From Pseudarthrobacter sulfonivorans (GTDB lineage Bacteria; Actinomycetota; Actinomycetes; Actinomycetales; Micrococcaceae), in the NCBI RefSeq assembly GCF_001484605.1, contig NZ_CP013747.1:4216001-4280000 (forward strand): a stretch of DNA of 64,000 bases, read 5' to 3'. Position numbers and translations under genes: made by a program. The stretch's first letter is position 1. Each line of letters opens with the position of its first letter. The notes under the pieces are model-generated. The model did no database searches. It saw only the letters and a program-made list of their open reading frames with translations, and was not told the DNA's origin. This document shows positions 52,204-62,750 of the stretch, piece by piece.

Positions 52204-53784
52204 GTGTTCAATTCACTCTCTGACCGGTTGACAGCAACCTTCAAGAATCTCCGTGGCAAGGGCCGCCTCACTGAGGCCGACGTCGATGCCACAGTCCGGG
52301 AGATCCGCCGCGCCCTCCTGGATGCCGATGTCGCCGTGCCCGTGGTGCGTGAGTTTACGGCCCGCGTCCGCGAGCGTGCCCTCGGGGCAGAGGTATCGGG
52401 GGCGCTGAACCCCAGCCAGCAGATCGTCAAGATCGTCAATGAGGAACTCGTTGAGATCCTCGGTGGCGAGACCCGCCGGATCCGCCTTGCCAAGACCGGT
52501 CCCACCATCATCATGCTGGCCGGCCTCCAGGGTGCCGGTAAGACCACCCTGGCGGGCAAGCTCGCCAAATGGCTCAAGGCCCAAGGCCACAGCCCCCTGC
52601 TGGTGGCATGTGATCTCCAGCGGCCCAATGCCGTCACCCAGCTCCAGGTTGTCGGCCAGCGTGCTGGCGTGCCCGTTTTCGCGCCGCACCCCGGAGCCAC
52701 TTCGGAACTGGAGCACCCCGCCGGTGACCCGGTCGCCGTCGCCCGCGCCGGCGTTGAGGAAGCGCGCCAGAAGCTGCACGACGTCGTGATTGTTGACACC
52801 GCCGGGCGCCTCGGTGTTGACGCCGAGATGATGGAGCAGGCGAGCGAGATCCGCCGCGCCATCGTCCCCAATGAAGTGCTGTTCGTGATCGACGCCATGA
52901 TCGGGCAGGACGCCGTGAACACGGCTGTGGCGTTTGACGAGGGTGTGAACTTCACCGGAATCGTGCTGTCAAAGCTCGACGGCGACGCCCGCGGCGGTGC
53001 CGCACTCTCGGTTGCGTCGGTCACCGGTAAGCCGGTTATGTTCGCCTCCACCGGCGAAGGCGTGGATGACTTTGAGCTGTTCCATCCGGACCGCATGGCC
53101 TCCCGCATCCTGGACATGGGTGACGTCCTCACCCTGATTGAGCAGGCCGAAAAGAACTGGGACAAGGACGAAGCCGCCCGGATGGCGAAGAAATTCGCCG
53201 ACCAGGAAGACTTCACCCTGGACGACTTCCTCTCCCAGATGCAGCAGATCCGCAACATGGGCTCCATGAAGAAGATGCTCATGATGATGCCCGGTGCGCA
53301 GAACATCCGCGAGCAGCTGGAGAACTTTGACGAGCGCGAGATCGACCGTGTCGAAGCGATCGTGCGTTCCATGACGCCGCACGAACGCGTCGCCCCGAAG
53401 ATCATCAACGGCTCCCGCCGGGCACGCATTGCCCGGGGTTCCGGCGTGCATGTCTCCGAGGTCAACGGCCTGCTGGAGCGCTTCGGCCAGGCCCAGAAGA
53501 TGATGAAGAAGATGGCCCAGGGCGGCGGCATGCCCGGAATGCCCGGGATGCCTGGCATGGGCGGCCCCGGCGGTGCGCGGAAGGGCGGCAAGAACGCCCC
53601 GAAGAAGAAGGCCCGCTCAGGCAACCCTGCCAAGGCTGCCCAGGAGCTGAAGGACGCCGAGGCCCGGCGGGCCGGCGCGGCGAAGGCGCTCCCCACGGGG
53701 GCAGCGTTCGGCCAGCCGGGCGGCGACTTCGACCCGTCGCAGCTGAACCTGCCCAAGGGATTCGACAAGTTCCTCGGCAAGTAA
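52204..53784 (+). CDS. ffh: signal recognition particle protein Ffh (SRP54)
   Basis: This 526-residue SRP GTPase has the N domain, a G domain with GLQGAGKTTLAGKLA, DTAGRLGVDAEMM and SKLDGDARGG, and a Met-rich M domain (MQQIRNMGSMKKMLMMMPG) for signal peptide and 4.5S RNA binding. The C-terminus has a Gly-Met-Pro repeat tail and a Lys-rich stretch. GTG 52204 gives the conserved MFNSLSDRLTATFKNLRGKG start. It is the partner of FtsY 8 kb upstream. Confidence 0.97.
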   Translation: MFNSLSDRLTATFKNLRGKGRLTEADVDATVREIRRALLDADVAVPVVREFTARVRERALGAEVSGALNPSQQIVKIVNEELVEILGGETRRIRLAKTGPTIIMLAGLQGAGKTTLAGKLAKWLKAQGHSPLLVACDLQRPNAVTQLQVVGQRAGVPVFAPHPGATSELEHPAGDPVAVARAGVEEARQKLHDVVIVDTAGRLGVDAEMMEQASEIRRAIVPNEVLFVIDAMIGQDAVNTAVAFDEGVNFTGIVLSKLDGDARGGAALSVASVTGKPVMFASTGEGVDDFELFHPDRMASRILDMGDVLTLIEQAEKNWDKDEAARMAKKFADQEDFTLDDFLSQMQQIRNMGSMKKMLMMMPGAQNIREQLENFDEREIDRVEAIVRSMTPHERVAPKIINGSRRARIARGSGVHVSEVNGLLERFGQAQKMMKKMAQGGGMPGMPGMPGMGGPGGARKGGKNAPKKKARSGNPAKAAQELKDAEARRAGAAKALPTGAAFGQPGGDFDPSQLNLPKGFDKFLGK

Positions 53785-53791
53785 CCACCCC

Positions 53792-53858
53792 TCCCGACTG
53801 GGTAGCAGCAGGCGTCGTTGTGGGCACTCATAACGACACTGGCTGCTGCCCAATTGGG
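53792..53858. repeat. long imperfect inverted repeat after ffh
   Basis: TCCCGACTGGGTAGCAGC at the left and GCTGCTGCCCAATTGGGA at the right pair with a few mismatches. Inside them GTCGTT (53814-53819) pairs with AACGAC (53832-53837). There is no T-run, so it is a poor terminator. It may be a dispersed palindromic element. It occupies almost the whole ffh-hydrolase gap. Confidence 0.55.
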
Positions 53859-53887
53859 ATGTCGGTGCCGTGGAATAGGGTTGGGTC

Positions 53888-54622
53888 ATGTTCAAACAGC
53901 GGGTAGTGTTCGTGCACGGCGCCGGACCTTTCGGTGCCGCGGCGTGGCTGCGCCAGCACGGCATGGCGCTGACGTACGACGCCCTGTTCCTGCGGCGGCA
54001 CGGTTTTGACCCCGTCGCTGAACCCGTGGAGTCCTCGTTCTCCGAAGATACCGCCATCATCCTGCGCTCACTTGCCGATGACGGCCGCGGGGCCGCTGGG
54101 GGCCATGTCGTCGCCCACGCCGAGGGCGCGATTGCGGCCATGATGGCTGCCGTCGAACGCCCCGAGCTGGTGTATTCCCTCACGCTGGTAGAACCGGCGT
54201 GCCTGTCCCTGACCGCCGAACTGCCGGCCACGGCCGCACACCGCGCCCTGATGCAACCGCTGTTCGACGTCCGGCACCAGCTCAGCGATGAAGACTTCCA
54301 GCGTGAGTTCGTGCGGCGAATGTTCGCGGCGGACCTGCAGGAGCCCGCCACGCCGGAGGAAAAACGGTCGGCGCGCCGGCTCCGGTTGCAGGCGCCGTCC
54401 TGGGAGGCCCCGCTGCACATAGTTCCGGGCGTCCCCACTATGGTCCTGACGGGTGGGTGGGAACCGCTCTACGAGGAAATCGCCGGATATCTGCAGGAAA
54501 CCGGTGCCCTGCACCGCATCGCTGCGGGAGGACACCGGCCCCAGGACTCTGCCGAAGGTGACCGTGCCATCCGGTCCTTCATCGCCGACGTCGGCAGGTC
54601 ACGCTCGGCTCAGGCTTCCTGA
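53888..54622 (+). CDS. alpha/beta hydrolase-fold protein lacking the nucleophile serine
   Basis: This 244-residue protein has the fold start RVVFVHGAGPFG, a helical cap and a late His (GGHRPQD). The nucleophile elbow, where G-x-S-x-G is expected, reads AHAEGA with Ala at residue 78. The usual acid position is in GGWEPLYEE. It is therefore probably not a classic hydrolase and may be a binding or regulatory protein, or a pseudo-enzyme. A sequencing or assembly error is possible but would need a T-to-G change. It is convergent with thiC, 3 bases away. Confidence 0.78.
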   Translation: MFKQRVVFVHGAGPFGAAAWLRQHGMALTYDALFLRRHGFDPVAEPVESSFSEDTAIILRSLADDGRGAAGGHVVAHAEGAIAAMMAAVERPELVYSLTLVEPACLSLTAELPATAAHRALMQPLFDVRHQLSDEDFQREFVRRMFAADLQEPATPEEKRSARRLRLQAPSWEAPLHIVPGVPTMVLTGGWEPLYEEIAGYLQETGALHRIAAGGHRPQDSAEGDRAIRSFIADVGRSRSAQAS

Positions 54623-54625
54623 GCG

Positions 54626-56542
<1,917 letters not shown>

Positions 56543-56631
56543 AGTTGAAGCTACCACAGTCCGAGCGTGGCCTGGTGACAGCAATCACGGGTACGCGGTC
56601 GCAATCTGTCTGCTCCGCCACTTGAATTAAA

Positions 56632-56643
56632 TTGAAGCTTCAA
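56632..56643. promoter_or_regulatory. TTGAAGCTTCAA palindrome, candidate MarR-type operator
   Basis: A perfect 12-base palindrome lies 57 bases before the VOC gene and is flanked by AT-rich sequence (AAATTGAAGCTTCAAGTAAATT). The TTGAA-type half-site and position suggest a MarR-family repressor site controlling the VOC gene. No MarR gene is encoded in this window. Confidence 0.5.
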
Positions 56644-56700
56644 GTAAATTGGAGCCATAGCCGCCTTCCATCCGAAGGCCAACGGACCGGGAGTGTTCAA

Positions 56701-57576
56701 ATGACTGCAGAAGCCACCAGCCGGGATCTCCTTCCTGCCGACCTCTCCATGGGCACGGTGATGCTCAAGGTGGGCGACATGAAGCTGATGACCGACTACT
56801 ACCAGCGTGCGCTCGGCCTGGAGGTCGTCGCGGAACAGGACGGCGGCGTCTATCTTGGCCGCCTTCAACGCCCGCTGGTCCATCTCGCGGCCGCTCCGTC
56901 CTTGCATCTGCCGGGCAGGGGAGAGGCCGGGCTGTTCCACACCGCACTGCTGTTTGACGACCGGGCTTCGCTGGCCGCCACAGTAGCCACCGCCGCCCAG
57001 TACGAACCCCGATCCTTCACCGGCAGCGCCGACCACCTCGTCAGCGAGGCCTTCTACTTCAATGACCCGGAAGGCAACGGCATCGAACTGTACTGGGACA
57101 GGCCCCGCGAAAACTGGTCCTGGAACGGGAAGGATGTAGTGATGGACAGCCTGGCACTGCCGCCGCAGCGCTACCTCGAGCAGCACCTGACCCAGGAATC
57201 CGTGGCCGGCCAGCGGGCCAGCGAAGCCGGCGTGGGCCACGTCCACCTCCAGGTGGGCGACGTCCAGTCAGCGCACGATTTCTACGTGGGCACGCTGGGC
57301 TTCGAAAAGACCGCCGGCTGGCACGGGCAGGCGCTGTTTGTCTCTGCGGGCCGGTATCACCACCACATGGCCATGAACGTCTGGAACAGCCGCGGAGCCG
57401 GTCCCCGCAAGAACACCCTGGGCCTCGGCGAAGTGCTCATCGAGGTCCCTTCCGGGGACGACGTCGGAGCGCTCGCCGACCGCCTGAAGGTCGCCGGTGT
57501 GGCCTCGCACCACACGGGCGCCGAGCTTCGCTTCGAGGACCCGTGGCGCAACAATATCCGTGTCGCCGTCCGCTGA
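56701..57576 (+). CDS. VOC-fold dioxygenase-like protein (CatE/YfiE type)
   Basis: This 291-residue protein has two vicinal-oxygen-chelate modules: TVMLKVGDMKLMTDYYQRALGLE (about 20-42) and GVGHVHLQVGDVQSAHDFYVGTLGF (about 178-202). There is a late metal ligand in GNGIELYWDRP and a second in RYHHHMAMNVW. It resembles catechol-2,3-dioxygenase or glyoxalase-type enzymes of the CatE group, often induced by quinones. The ATG at 56701 is used; a TTG frame upstream would cover the palindrome. The substrate is not known. Confidence 0.85.
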   Translation: MTAEATSRDLLPADLSMGTVMLKVGDMKLMTDYYQRALGLEVVAEQDGGVYLGRLQRPLVHLAAAPSLHLPGRGEAGLFHTALLFDDRASLAATVATAAQYEPRSFTGSADHLVSEAFYFNDPEGNGIELYWDRPRENWSWNGKDVVMDSLALPPQRYLEQHLTQESVAGQRASEAGVGHVHLQVGDVQSAHDFYVGTLGFEKTAGWHGQALFVSAGRYHHHMAMNVWNSRGAGPRKNTLGLGEVLIEVPSGDDVGALADRLKVAGVASHHTGAELRFEDPWRNNIRVAVR

Positions 57577-57689
57577 GTGCGGATGCCAAATGTGCGGCCG
57601 GCCTTGTACTAGGCTGATTCTGAACGGCCGGGGCGGCACTTGCTGCTGCCCTTCCAGGCCGCACCGTCGACGGAATGAGGGCTGTTCCC

Positions 57690-58127
57690 ATGGGCTTCAC
57701 TGAAATTTTTGTTTCCACTCACAATGCCGCACTGAAGCGGGCGGACGTCCTGGATGCGGGCGGCTCCCCGGCGGGCCAGGCCCTGCGGATTCCCGGAATC
57801 AGCGATTTCGAAATCGAGCAGCTTGGCGATCTTGCCGGCGTTGCGGTGCACGCCGGTGGCGCGGACTACGAACTGGCCATGGTTGACGTGGCCAGTGATT
57901 CCCTCCTCGGGGTCCCGCGGGCCATGGTGCGTGCGCTCGCCGACCTGCTCAGCTACGAGACTGAAGGCGAAGGCAATGTCCTGGACGACGTCGCTGAAAA
58001 GTGGGCCGCCCAGGATGACATGCCGTTCGGCGCAGCCGAGGCCCGGACGTATGTCCAGCAGTTCGCTGAGCTTGCCAACTCCGTCGATGACGCCGCACGC
58101 ACCGGCGTGTATGTCTGGTCGTCGTAG
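57690..58127 (+). CDS. hypothetical protein
   Basis: I do not recognise this 145-residue protein. It begins MGFTEIFVSTHNAALKRADVL and has no signal peptide or membrane segment. It looks alpha/beta with an acidic C-terminal half (ETEGEGNVLDDVAEKW) and ends GVYVWSS. Coding character is strong. I chose ATG 57690 because GAGGG lies about 8 bases before it; ATG 57675 is in frame. Neighbours (VOC gene, rpsP) give no clear function. Confidence 0.75.
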   Translation: MGFTEIFVSTHNAALKRADVLDAGGSPAGQALRIPGISDFEIEQLGDLAGVAVHAGGADYELAMVDVASDSLLGVPRAMVRALADLLSYETEGEGNVLDDVAEKWAAQDDMPFGAAEARTYVQQFAELANSVDDAARTGVYVWSS

Positions 58128-58339
58128 GCCGGCCGTGGCCCGCCGGGTCCGCCCGGCTGCCCCACCCCGACGTGTCAAGTCGAAATCCGGACGCTGATCT
58201 GGCACAATAAACAGGTACTCGATCTGCGTGGCCCCTCTCTCCGCGTCCGGATCCTGTCCTTCGAACCCTCAAGTATGGCCCGCCCCACGGGTGCAGAACG
58301 TCGGTTCACCCCTTTTCTGAAACAGGAGTGACCACAAAA

Positions 58340-58756
58340 GTGGCCGTAAAGATTCGCCTTAAGCGCTTTGGCAAGATGCGCGCACCGTACTACCGCATCG
58401 TCGTCATGGACGCACGCTCCAAGCGTGACGGCCGTGCCATCGAAGAGATCGGCAAGTACCACCCCACCGAAGAGCCCTCATACATCGAGGTGGACACGGA
58501 CCGTGCCCAGTACTGGCTCGGCGTCGGCGCACAGCCGTCCGAGCAGGTTGCCGCGATCCTGAAGATCACCGGTGATTGGCAGAAGTTCAAGGGCCTGCCG
58601 GGCCAGGAAGGCACCCTGAAGACCAAAGCTCCGAAGGCTGCCTTTGTTGCCCCGGAAAAGGGTTCCGTGATCATCCCGGAAGCCATCACCAAGAAGTCGA
58701 AGCAGTCTGACGCAGCCGAGGCCCCGGCCGAGGCAGAGACCACCGAGGCTGAGTAG
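58340..58756 (+). CDS. rpsP: 30S ribosomal protein S16
   Basis: The start [21 protein letters not shown] is canonical for S16. At 138 residues it is longer than E. coli S16 because of an acidic Ala/Glu tail ([12 protein letters not shown]), common in actinobacteria. The GTG at 58340 is chosen over GTG 58328, since it matches the family start and is correctly spaced from CAGGAG. It is the first gene of the rpsP-khpA-rimM-trmD run. Confidence 0.96.
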   Translation: MAVKIRLKRFGKMRAPYYRIVVMDARSKRDGRAIEEIGKYHPTEEPSYIEVDTDRAQYWLGVGAQPSEQVAAILKITGDWQKFKGLPGQEGTLKTKAPKAAFVAPEKGSVIIPEAITKKSKQSDAAEAPAEAETTEAE

Positions 58757-58757
58757 A

Positions 58758-59000
58758 TTGCTGGCAGAAGCGCTCGAACACCTCGTCCGGGGAATCGTTG
58801 ATTCGCCGGAAGATGTCAAGGTCAGCTCGAAGAACAACCGCCGTGGGGACACCCTCGAGGTTCGTGTTCATCAGGATGACCTGGGACGGGTGATCGGCCG
58901 CCAGGGCCGCACCGCACGGGCATTGCGCACCGTTGTGGCGGCACTGGCAGACGGCGAGCCGGTCAGGGTCGACGTCGTCGACACCGACCGCCGCCGCTAA
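58758..59000 (+). CDS. khpA: KH-domain RNA-binding protein KhpA
   Basis: This 80-residue single KH-domain protein has the GxxG loop in VIGRQGRTARALR. KhpA proteins bind RNA, often with KhpB, and affect cell shape genes in other Gram-positives. The TTG start lies 1 base after rpsP. It ends with a basic DTDRRR. Confidence 0.92.
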   Translation: MLAEALEHLVRGIVDSPEDVKVSSKNNRRGDTLEVRVHQDDLGRVIGRQGRTARALRTVVAALADGEPVRVDVVDTDRRR

Positions 59001-59024
59001 GCGCTCGGCAACATCAGTTTTTTG

Positions 59025-59062
59025 CTCCGGCCCTTCCACCAGCAACGGTGGAGGGGCCGGAG
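59025..59062 (+). terminator. strong hairpin between khpA and rimM, attenuator-like
   Basis: A 16-bp stem (59025-59040 with 59047-59062, one G-T pair) has a 6-base loop. It is followed by TGCTTT, not a real T-run, and preceded by TTTTTT. It could act as an internal attenuator or RNA-processing site that sets rimM-trmD below rpsP. Confidence 0.6.
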
Positions 59063-59112
59063 TGCTTTCACCACAAGACCGTGGAGAATCCACAACCGAA
59101 ACAGAGGAACAG

Positions 59113-59658
59113 ATGCAGCTTCAGGTGGCACGAATCGGCAAACCGCATGGAATCCGCGGCGAAGTGACGGTCCAGGTGCTGACCGACGCTCCGGGGGACC
59201 GGTTTGTTCCCGGTACCGAGTTTGTGGTGGAGCCTGCATCGGCTGGCCCGCTCATTGTTGAGGGTGCGCGCTGGAACAAGGACATCCTGCTGCTCGCATT
59301 CGAAGGAATCGAGACCCGCAACCAGGCAGAGACCCTGCGCGGCGCCAAGCTTTTCATCGAAACCGAAGAGCTGGACGGGGACGACGACGAAGGCTGGTAC
59401 GAGCACGAACTGGTAGGGCTCGAGGCGCGCGTCGGGTCGCAGGTGGTCGGCAAGATCGCCGCCCTGCACACCTTGCCCGTCCAGGACCTGCTCGTGGTTG
59501 AAATGCCGGACGGCAAGGAAATCCTTGTCCCGTTTGTGGAGCAGATCGTTCCGGAGGTCAATGTGGCCGAGGGATTCGTCCTGCTGACGCCGCCGGAGGG
59601 TCTCTTTGAGGTCAACGACGGCGAAGCCGGCCCCGGTGAAGCGGAGGAAAACGCGTAG
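59113..59658 (+). CDS. rimM: ribosome maturation factor RimM
   Basis: This 181-residue protein assists assembly of the 30S head. The N-terminal RimM barrel has VARIGKPHGIRGEV and the C-terminal PRC-barrel half has LLVVEMPDGKEILVPFV. The ATG at 59113 follows GAGGAACAG. An acidic tail follows residue 165. trmD begins directly after the stop. Confidence 0.94.
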   Translation: MQLQVARIGKPHGIRGEVTVQVLTDAPGDRFVPGTEFVVEPASAGPLIVEGARWNKDILLLAFEGIETRNQAETLRGAKLFIETEELDGDDDEGWYEHELVGLEARVGSQVVGKIAALHTLPVQDLLVVEMPDGKEILVPFVEQIVPEVNVAEGFVLLTPPEGLFEVNDGEAGPGEAEENA

Positions 59659-60531
59659 ATGAGAATCGACGTCGTCAGTATCTTCCCGGAGTACCTGGCG
59701 CCCCTGGAGCTCTCGCTCATTGGCAAGGCGCGCCAGGACGGCCTGTTGGACCTGCGCGTCCATGACCTGCGTGATTTCACCACCGACAAGCACCGTTCAG
59801 TGGACGACACCCCGTACGGCGGCGGCGCCGGCATGGTGATGAAGCCTGAGCCTTGGGCGCAGGCGTTGGCTGCCGTTGCCGCAGCTGCTGTCGCCGGAGC
59901 CGGTGAAGCCGCAGGAGGCGCCGGGGCCACGGCGGCCGAGCCCGCCAAACCGGTGTTGATTGTCCCGTCGCCGGCAGGGGAGCGCTTCAACCAGGCCCTG
60001 GCCCATGAGCTCGCAGAAGAGGACCAGCTGGTTTTTGCCTGCGGCCGCTATGAGGGCATCGACGAGCGTGTCATCGAGTGGGCGGAAGAGCACTTCACGG
60101 TGCGCCCCATGAGCCTGGGTGACTATGTGCTGAACGGCGGCGAAGTGGCCGTTTTGGCCATGGTCGAAGCCATCGGCAGGCTGCTGCCCGGCGTGGTGGG
60201 CAACCCTGATTCCCTGGTGGAGGAGTCGCATTCGGACGGGCTGCTGGAATACCCCGTGTATACCAAGCCCGCCAGTTGGCGGGACCGGGAGGTCCCGGCA
60301 GTGCTGCTGAGCGGCAACCACGGGAAGATCGCGCAGTGGCGCCGCCACGAGCAGTACCGGCGGACGGCGGAACGCCGTCCGGACCTGCTGGAAACGTTCG
60401 ACGCCGGGAAGCTGCCACGTGCCGACCGGACGGCTTTCGCCGACCTCGGGTACGACGTCGTCGACGGTCACCTCCTGGCGCGACGGCAGGCCGATACCAG
60501 CACGGACACTGGAACCGACGCCTCAACCTGA
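59659..60531 (+). CDS. trmD: tRNA (guanine(37)-N1)-methyltransferase
   Basis: This 290-residue SPOUT methyltransferase modifies G37 next to the anticodon to prevent frameshifts. It has [40 protein letters not shown] and the knot [12 protein letters not shown]. An Ala/Gly-rich insert (about residues 74-97) is longer than in E. coli. A short Thr/Asp tail ends the protein. It starts one base after the rimM stop. Confidence 0.96.
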   Translation: MRIDVVSIFPEYLAPLELSLIGKARQDGLLDLRVHDLRDFTTDKHRSVDDTPYGGGAGMVMKPEPWAQALAAVAAAAVAGAGEAAGGAGATAAEPAKPVLIVPSPAGERFNQALAHELAEEDQLVFACGRYEGIDERVIEWAEEHFTVRPMSLGDYVLNGGEVAVLAMVEAIGRLLPGVVGNPDSLVEESHSDGLLEYPVYTKPASWRDREVPAVLLSGNHGKIAQWRRHEQYRRTAERRPDLLETFDAGKLPRADRTAFADLGYDVVDGHLLARRQADTSTDTGTDAST

Positions 60532-60557
60532 ACCGGTGCGTCTGTGGTCCAAGGCGA

Positions 60558-60587
60558 TTGGCTGTAGGCCCGCGAGTGTGGCAAAAT
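60558..60587 (+). promoter_or_regulatory. candidate rplS promoter and long leader
   Basis: TTGGCT (60558-60563) and CAAAAT (60582-60587) with an 18-base spacer form a plausible promoter. It gives a leader of about 180 bases (to 60774) before rplS. The leader contains small hairpins but no ORF. It could hold a ribosomal-protein feedback site. Confidence 0.4.
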
Positions 60588-60774
60588 TAGTCTTTGTGTC
60601 TGCTGGGTCCGCACCTGCCACAGGGGGAGCGCAACCAACAGCTGGACACCCCGGGACCTTCAATCAGTGAAGGAACCGGCCCCACTTAATTTTCGGCGGT
60701 AATTTCCGGTACTTCCGGGCTTGCCCGCCGTGACCCAAAGTGAATGACCTGTGGCGTTCACCAGGAGTGCAATT

Positions 60775-61134
60775 ATGCATATTCTCGATTCCGTAGATGC
60801 AGCCTCGCTGCGCACCGATGTTCCTGTCTTCCGCGCGGGTGACACCCTCAAGGTTCACGTGAACATCATCGAAGGCAAGAACTCCCGTGTCCAGGTATTC
60901 CAGGGCTTCGTCCTGGGCCGCCACGGCGACGGTCTTCGCGAAACCTTCACCATCCGCAAGGTCTCCTTCGGCGTCGGTGTGGAGCGTACCTTCCCGGTGC
61001 ACTCCCCGATCATCGACAAGATCGAAGTTGTCTCCAAGGGTGACGTGCGCCGCGCGAAGCTGTACTACATGCGCGACCTGCGCGGCAAGGCTGCGAAGAT
61101 CAAGGAAAAGCGCGACTTCCAGCCCAAGAAGTAA
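60775..61134 (+). CDS. rplS: 50S ribosomal protein L19
   Basis: This 119-residue protein has the family core [46 protein letters not shown] and the C-terminal [20 protein letters not shown]. The ATG at 60775 follows AGGAG at good spacing. The GTG-led frame at 60751 is rejected. The probable terminator for this gene lies inside the following signal peptidase gene. Confidence 0.97.
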   Translation: MHILDSVDAASLRTDVPVFRAGDTLKVHVNIIEGKNSRVQVFQGFVLGRHGDGLRETFTIRKVSFGVGVERTFPVHSPIIDKIEVVSKGDVRRAKLYYMRDLRGKAAKIKEKRDFQPKK

Positions 61135-61218
61135 GTCCCCAGGGACCTACAAAGCAGGCCCCAGCCCCACCAGGCCAGCGCCGGAGCCCTTCGCAACAGC
61201 GCCCCAGGAATACGGATC

Positions 61219-61896
61219 ATGGACCAGACAAAACGCCAGCCCAGAAGAATGGGCTGGCGTTTTGCGTTCCTGGCAGTTCTCCTGGCCGTGGCCATCAGCG
61301 GGCTGGTCCGTTCCCTGTGGCTGGATGTCTATTACATACCTTCTGAATCCATGGAGCCGGTCCTTGCGAACGGGGACCGCATCCTGGTCTCCAAAACAGA
61401 CTTCCTTGCCGAACCCATCCGTCGGGGCGACATTGTGATCTTCGACGGCCGGGGTTCGTTTGCTCCCCTGCACAGTGGGAAGGGCCCCGTTCTGGATTCC
61501 GTTGTAGCGGCCTGGCAGTGGCTTGGCCTGGCCGGCAGTGACACCACGTACGTCAAACGTGTCATCGGCCTGCCGGGGGACACCGTGGTTTGCTGCGACA
61601 AAGTCGGAAAGATCACCGTCAACGGCGAGGCACTCGACGAGCCGTATCTGTTCGACGGAGACAGCCCAAGCACGCAGATCTTCAGCGCCGTGGTGCCCGA
61701 CGGAAGGCTTTGGCTGCTCGGTGACCACCGCTCGGCGTCCGCTGATTCGCGCAGCCTGCTCGGTGCGCCCGGCGGTGGCATGGTGCCAATGGACCGTATC
61801 ATCGGCAGGCCGGTCCAGATCGTCTGGCCACTTGATAGATTTGCTGCAGTACTACGGCCGCCAGCGGCAGGATCAACAACAGAGGACGGACAGTAA
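61219..61896 (+). CDS. lepB: signal peptidase I (copy 1)
   Basis: This 225-residue type I signal peptidase has one N-terminal membrane anchor after a basic start (MDQTKRQPRRMGWRF). The catalytic Ser44 is in IPSESM and the catalytic Lys113 in [11 protein letters not shown], with GDHRSASADSR near the end. It is a Gram-positive (P-type) enzyme. The ATG at 61219 follows AGGAATACGG; an alternative ATG at 61249 lies inside a terminator hairpin. Copy 2 begins immediately after the stop. Confidence 0.93.
   Translation: MDQTKRQPRRMGWRFAFLAVLLAVAISGLVRSLWLDVYYIPSESMEPVLANGDRILVSKTDFLAEPIRRGDIVIFDGRGSFAPLHSGKGPVLDSVVAAWQWLGLAGSDTTYVKRVIGLPGDTVVCCDKVGKITVNGEALDEPYLFDGDSPSTQIFSAVVPDGRLWLLGDHRSASADSRSLLGAPGGGMVPMDRIIGRPVQIVWPLDRFAAVLRPPAAGSTTEDGQ
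61230..61263 (+). terminator. perfect intrinsic terminator within the 5' coding region of lepB copy 1
   Basis: AAAACGCCAGCCC (61230-61242) and GGGCTGGCGTTTT (61251-61263) are perfectly complementary over 13 bp with an 8-base loop, and the right arm ends in TTTT. It is a strong rho-independent terminator and the natural end for rplS. It overlaps codons 4-15 of the lepB frame, which makes it a likely attenuator for the downstream genes. Confidence 0.85.
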
Positions 61897-62748
61897 ATGC
61901 CCGAGAACAATGCCCGGACACCTGAGCCGCCTCGCGAAGGAGCCCCCGGTGCCGACACCGACGGTATGTCCGCCAACGCGATTTCCGGCGGCGGCGCGTC
62001 GGACGGCGTGGCGGATGGCAGCCCGTCGGCGCCACTGTCCGGCAGGCGATCCGCGGCACCGACTTCCGAGCCCGCCGCCCCCAGCCAGCTCTTTGTCTGG
62101 CTGAAGGAGGTTGCCACGGTAGTGGTGATCGCCGTGGTGCTGTCCTTCCTGATCAAGACGTTCCTGTTCCGCGCGTTCTATATTCCGTCCGAGTCCATGG
62201 TCAGCACCCTGGACGTCAACGACCGCATCTTCGTGAACCTGCTGGTTCCGGAGCCGTTTTCCCTCTCACGCGGCGACGTTGTGGTCTTCCGTGACACCAA
62301 GGGCTGGCTGAGCACGGCACCGGAGGAACCGAATGGACCTTTCACCTGGGTCCAGGACGGCCTGACATTTGTGGGACTGCTGCCGGACAACTCCGAGCAG
62401 CACCTCGTCAAACGTGTCATCGGGCTTCCCGGTGACGAAGTGATCTGCTGCGACGACGGCGGTAAACTGACCATCAACGGATCTCCTATTGATGAAACCT
62501 ATGTTAACGGGGCTGAGGCACCGCAGATCCGTGCTTTCGACGTCGTTGTTCCGGAAGGAAAGGTCTGGGTCATGGGTGATAACCGGAATCACTCCGCGGA
62601 TTCCCGCTCGCACCTGGAATCCAATGGCGGATTCGTCGACCTCGTGGACGTAGAGGGCAAAGCCGCCGTCATCGCATGGCCGGTGAACCGGATCACTGTC
62701 CTTGACAATTATCCGGCCGTCTTCCGGAACGTGCCTGCGGGAGGCTAG
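61897..62748 (+). CDS. lepB: signal peptidase I (copy 2)
   Basis: This 283-residue paralogue of copy 1 has a longer disordered, Ala/Pro-rich cytoplasmic head (about 65 residues), one membrane helix ([17 protein letters not shown]), catalytic Ser100 in IPSESM, Lys172 in [13 protein letters not shown], and [11 protein letters not shown]. The ATG directly follows the stop of copy 1, with AGAGGAC as ribosome binding site. Two peptidases may differ in substrate range or expression. Confidence 0.93.
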   Translation: MPENNARTPEPPREGAPGADTDGMSANAISGGGASDGVADGSPSAPLSGRRSAAPTSEPAAPSQLFVWLKEVATVVVIAVVLSFLIKTFLFRAFYIPSESMVSTLDVNDRIFVNLLVPEPFSLSRGDVVVFRDTKGWLSTAPEEPNGPFTWVQDGLTFVGLLPDNSEQHLVKRVIGLPGDEVICCDDGGKLTINGSPIDETYVNGAEAPQIRAFDVVVPEGKVWVMGDNRNHSADSRSHLESNGGFVDLVDVEGKAAVIAWPVNRITVLDNYPAVFRNVPAGG

Positions 62749-62750
62749 GA

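Noticed and set aside
50712..53831. Open frame of 1039 codons on the minus strand across the G6PD-like gene and ffh
   Set aside because: Only the part from 52115 down matches G6PD. The rest is antisense to ffh, Ser/Arg-rich and low in complexity, as expected from GC-rich shadow frames.
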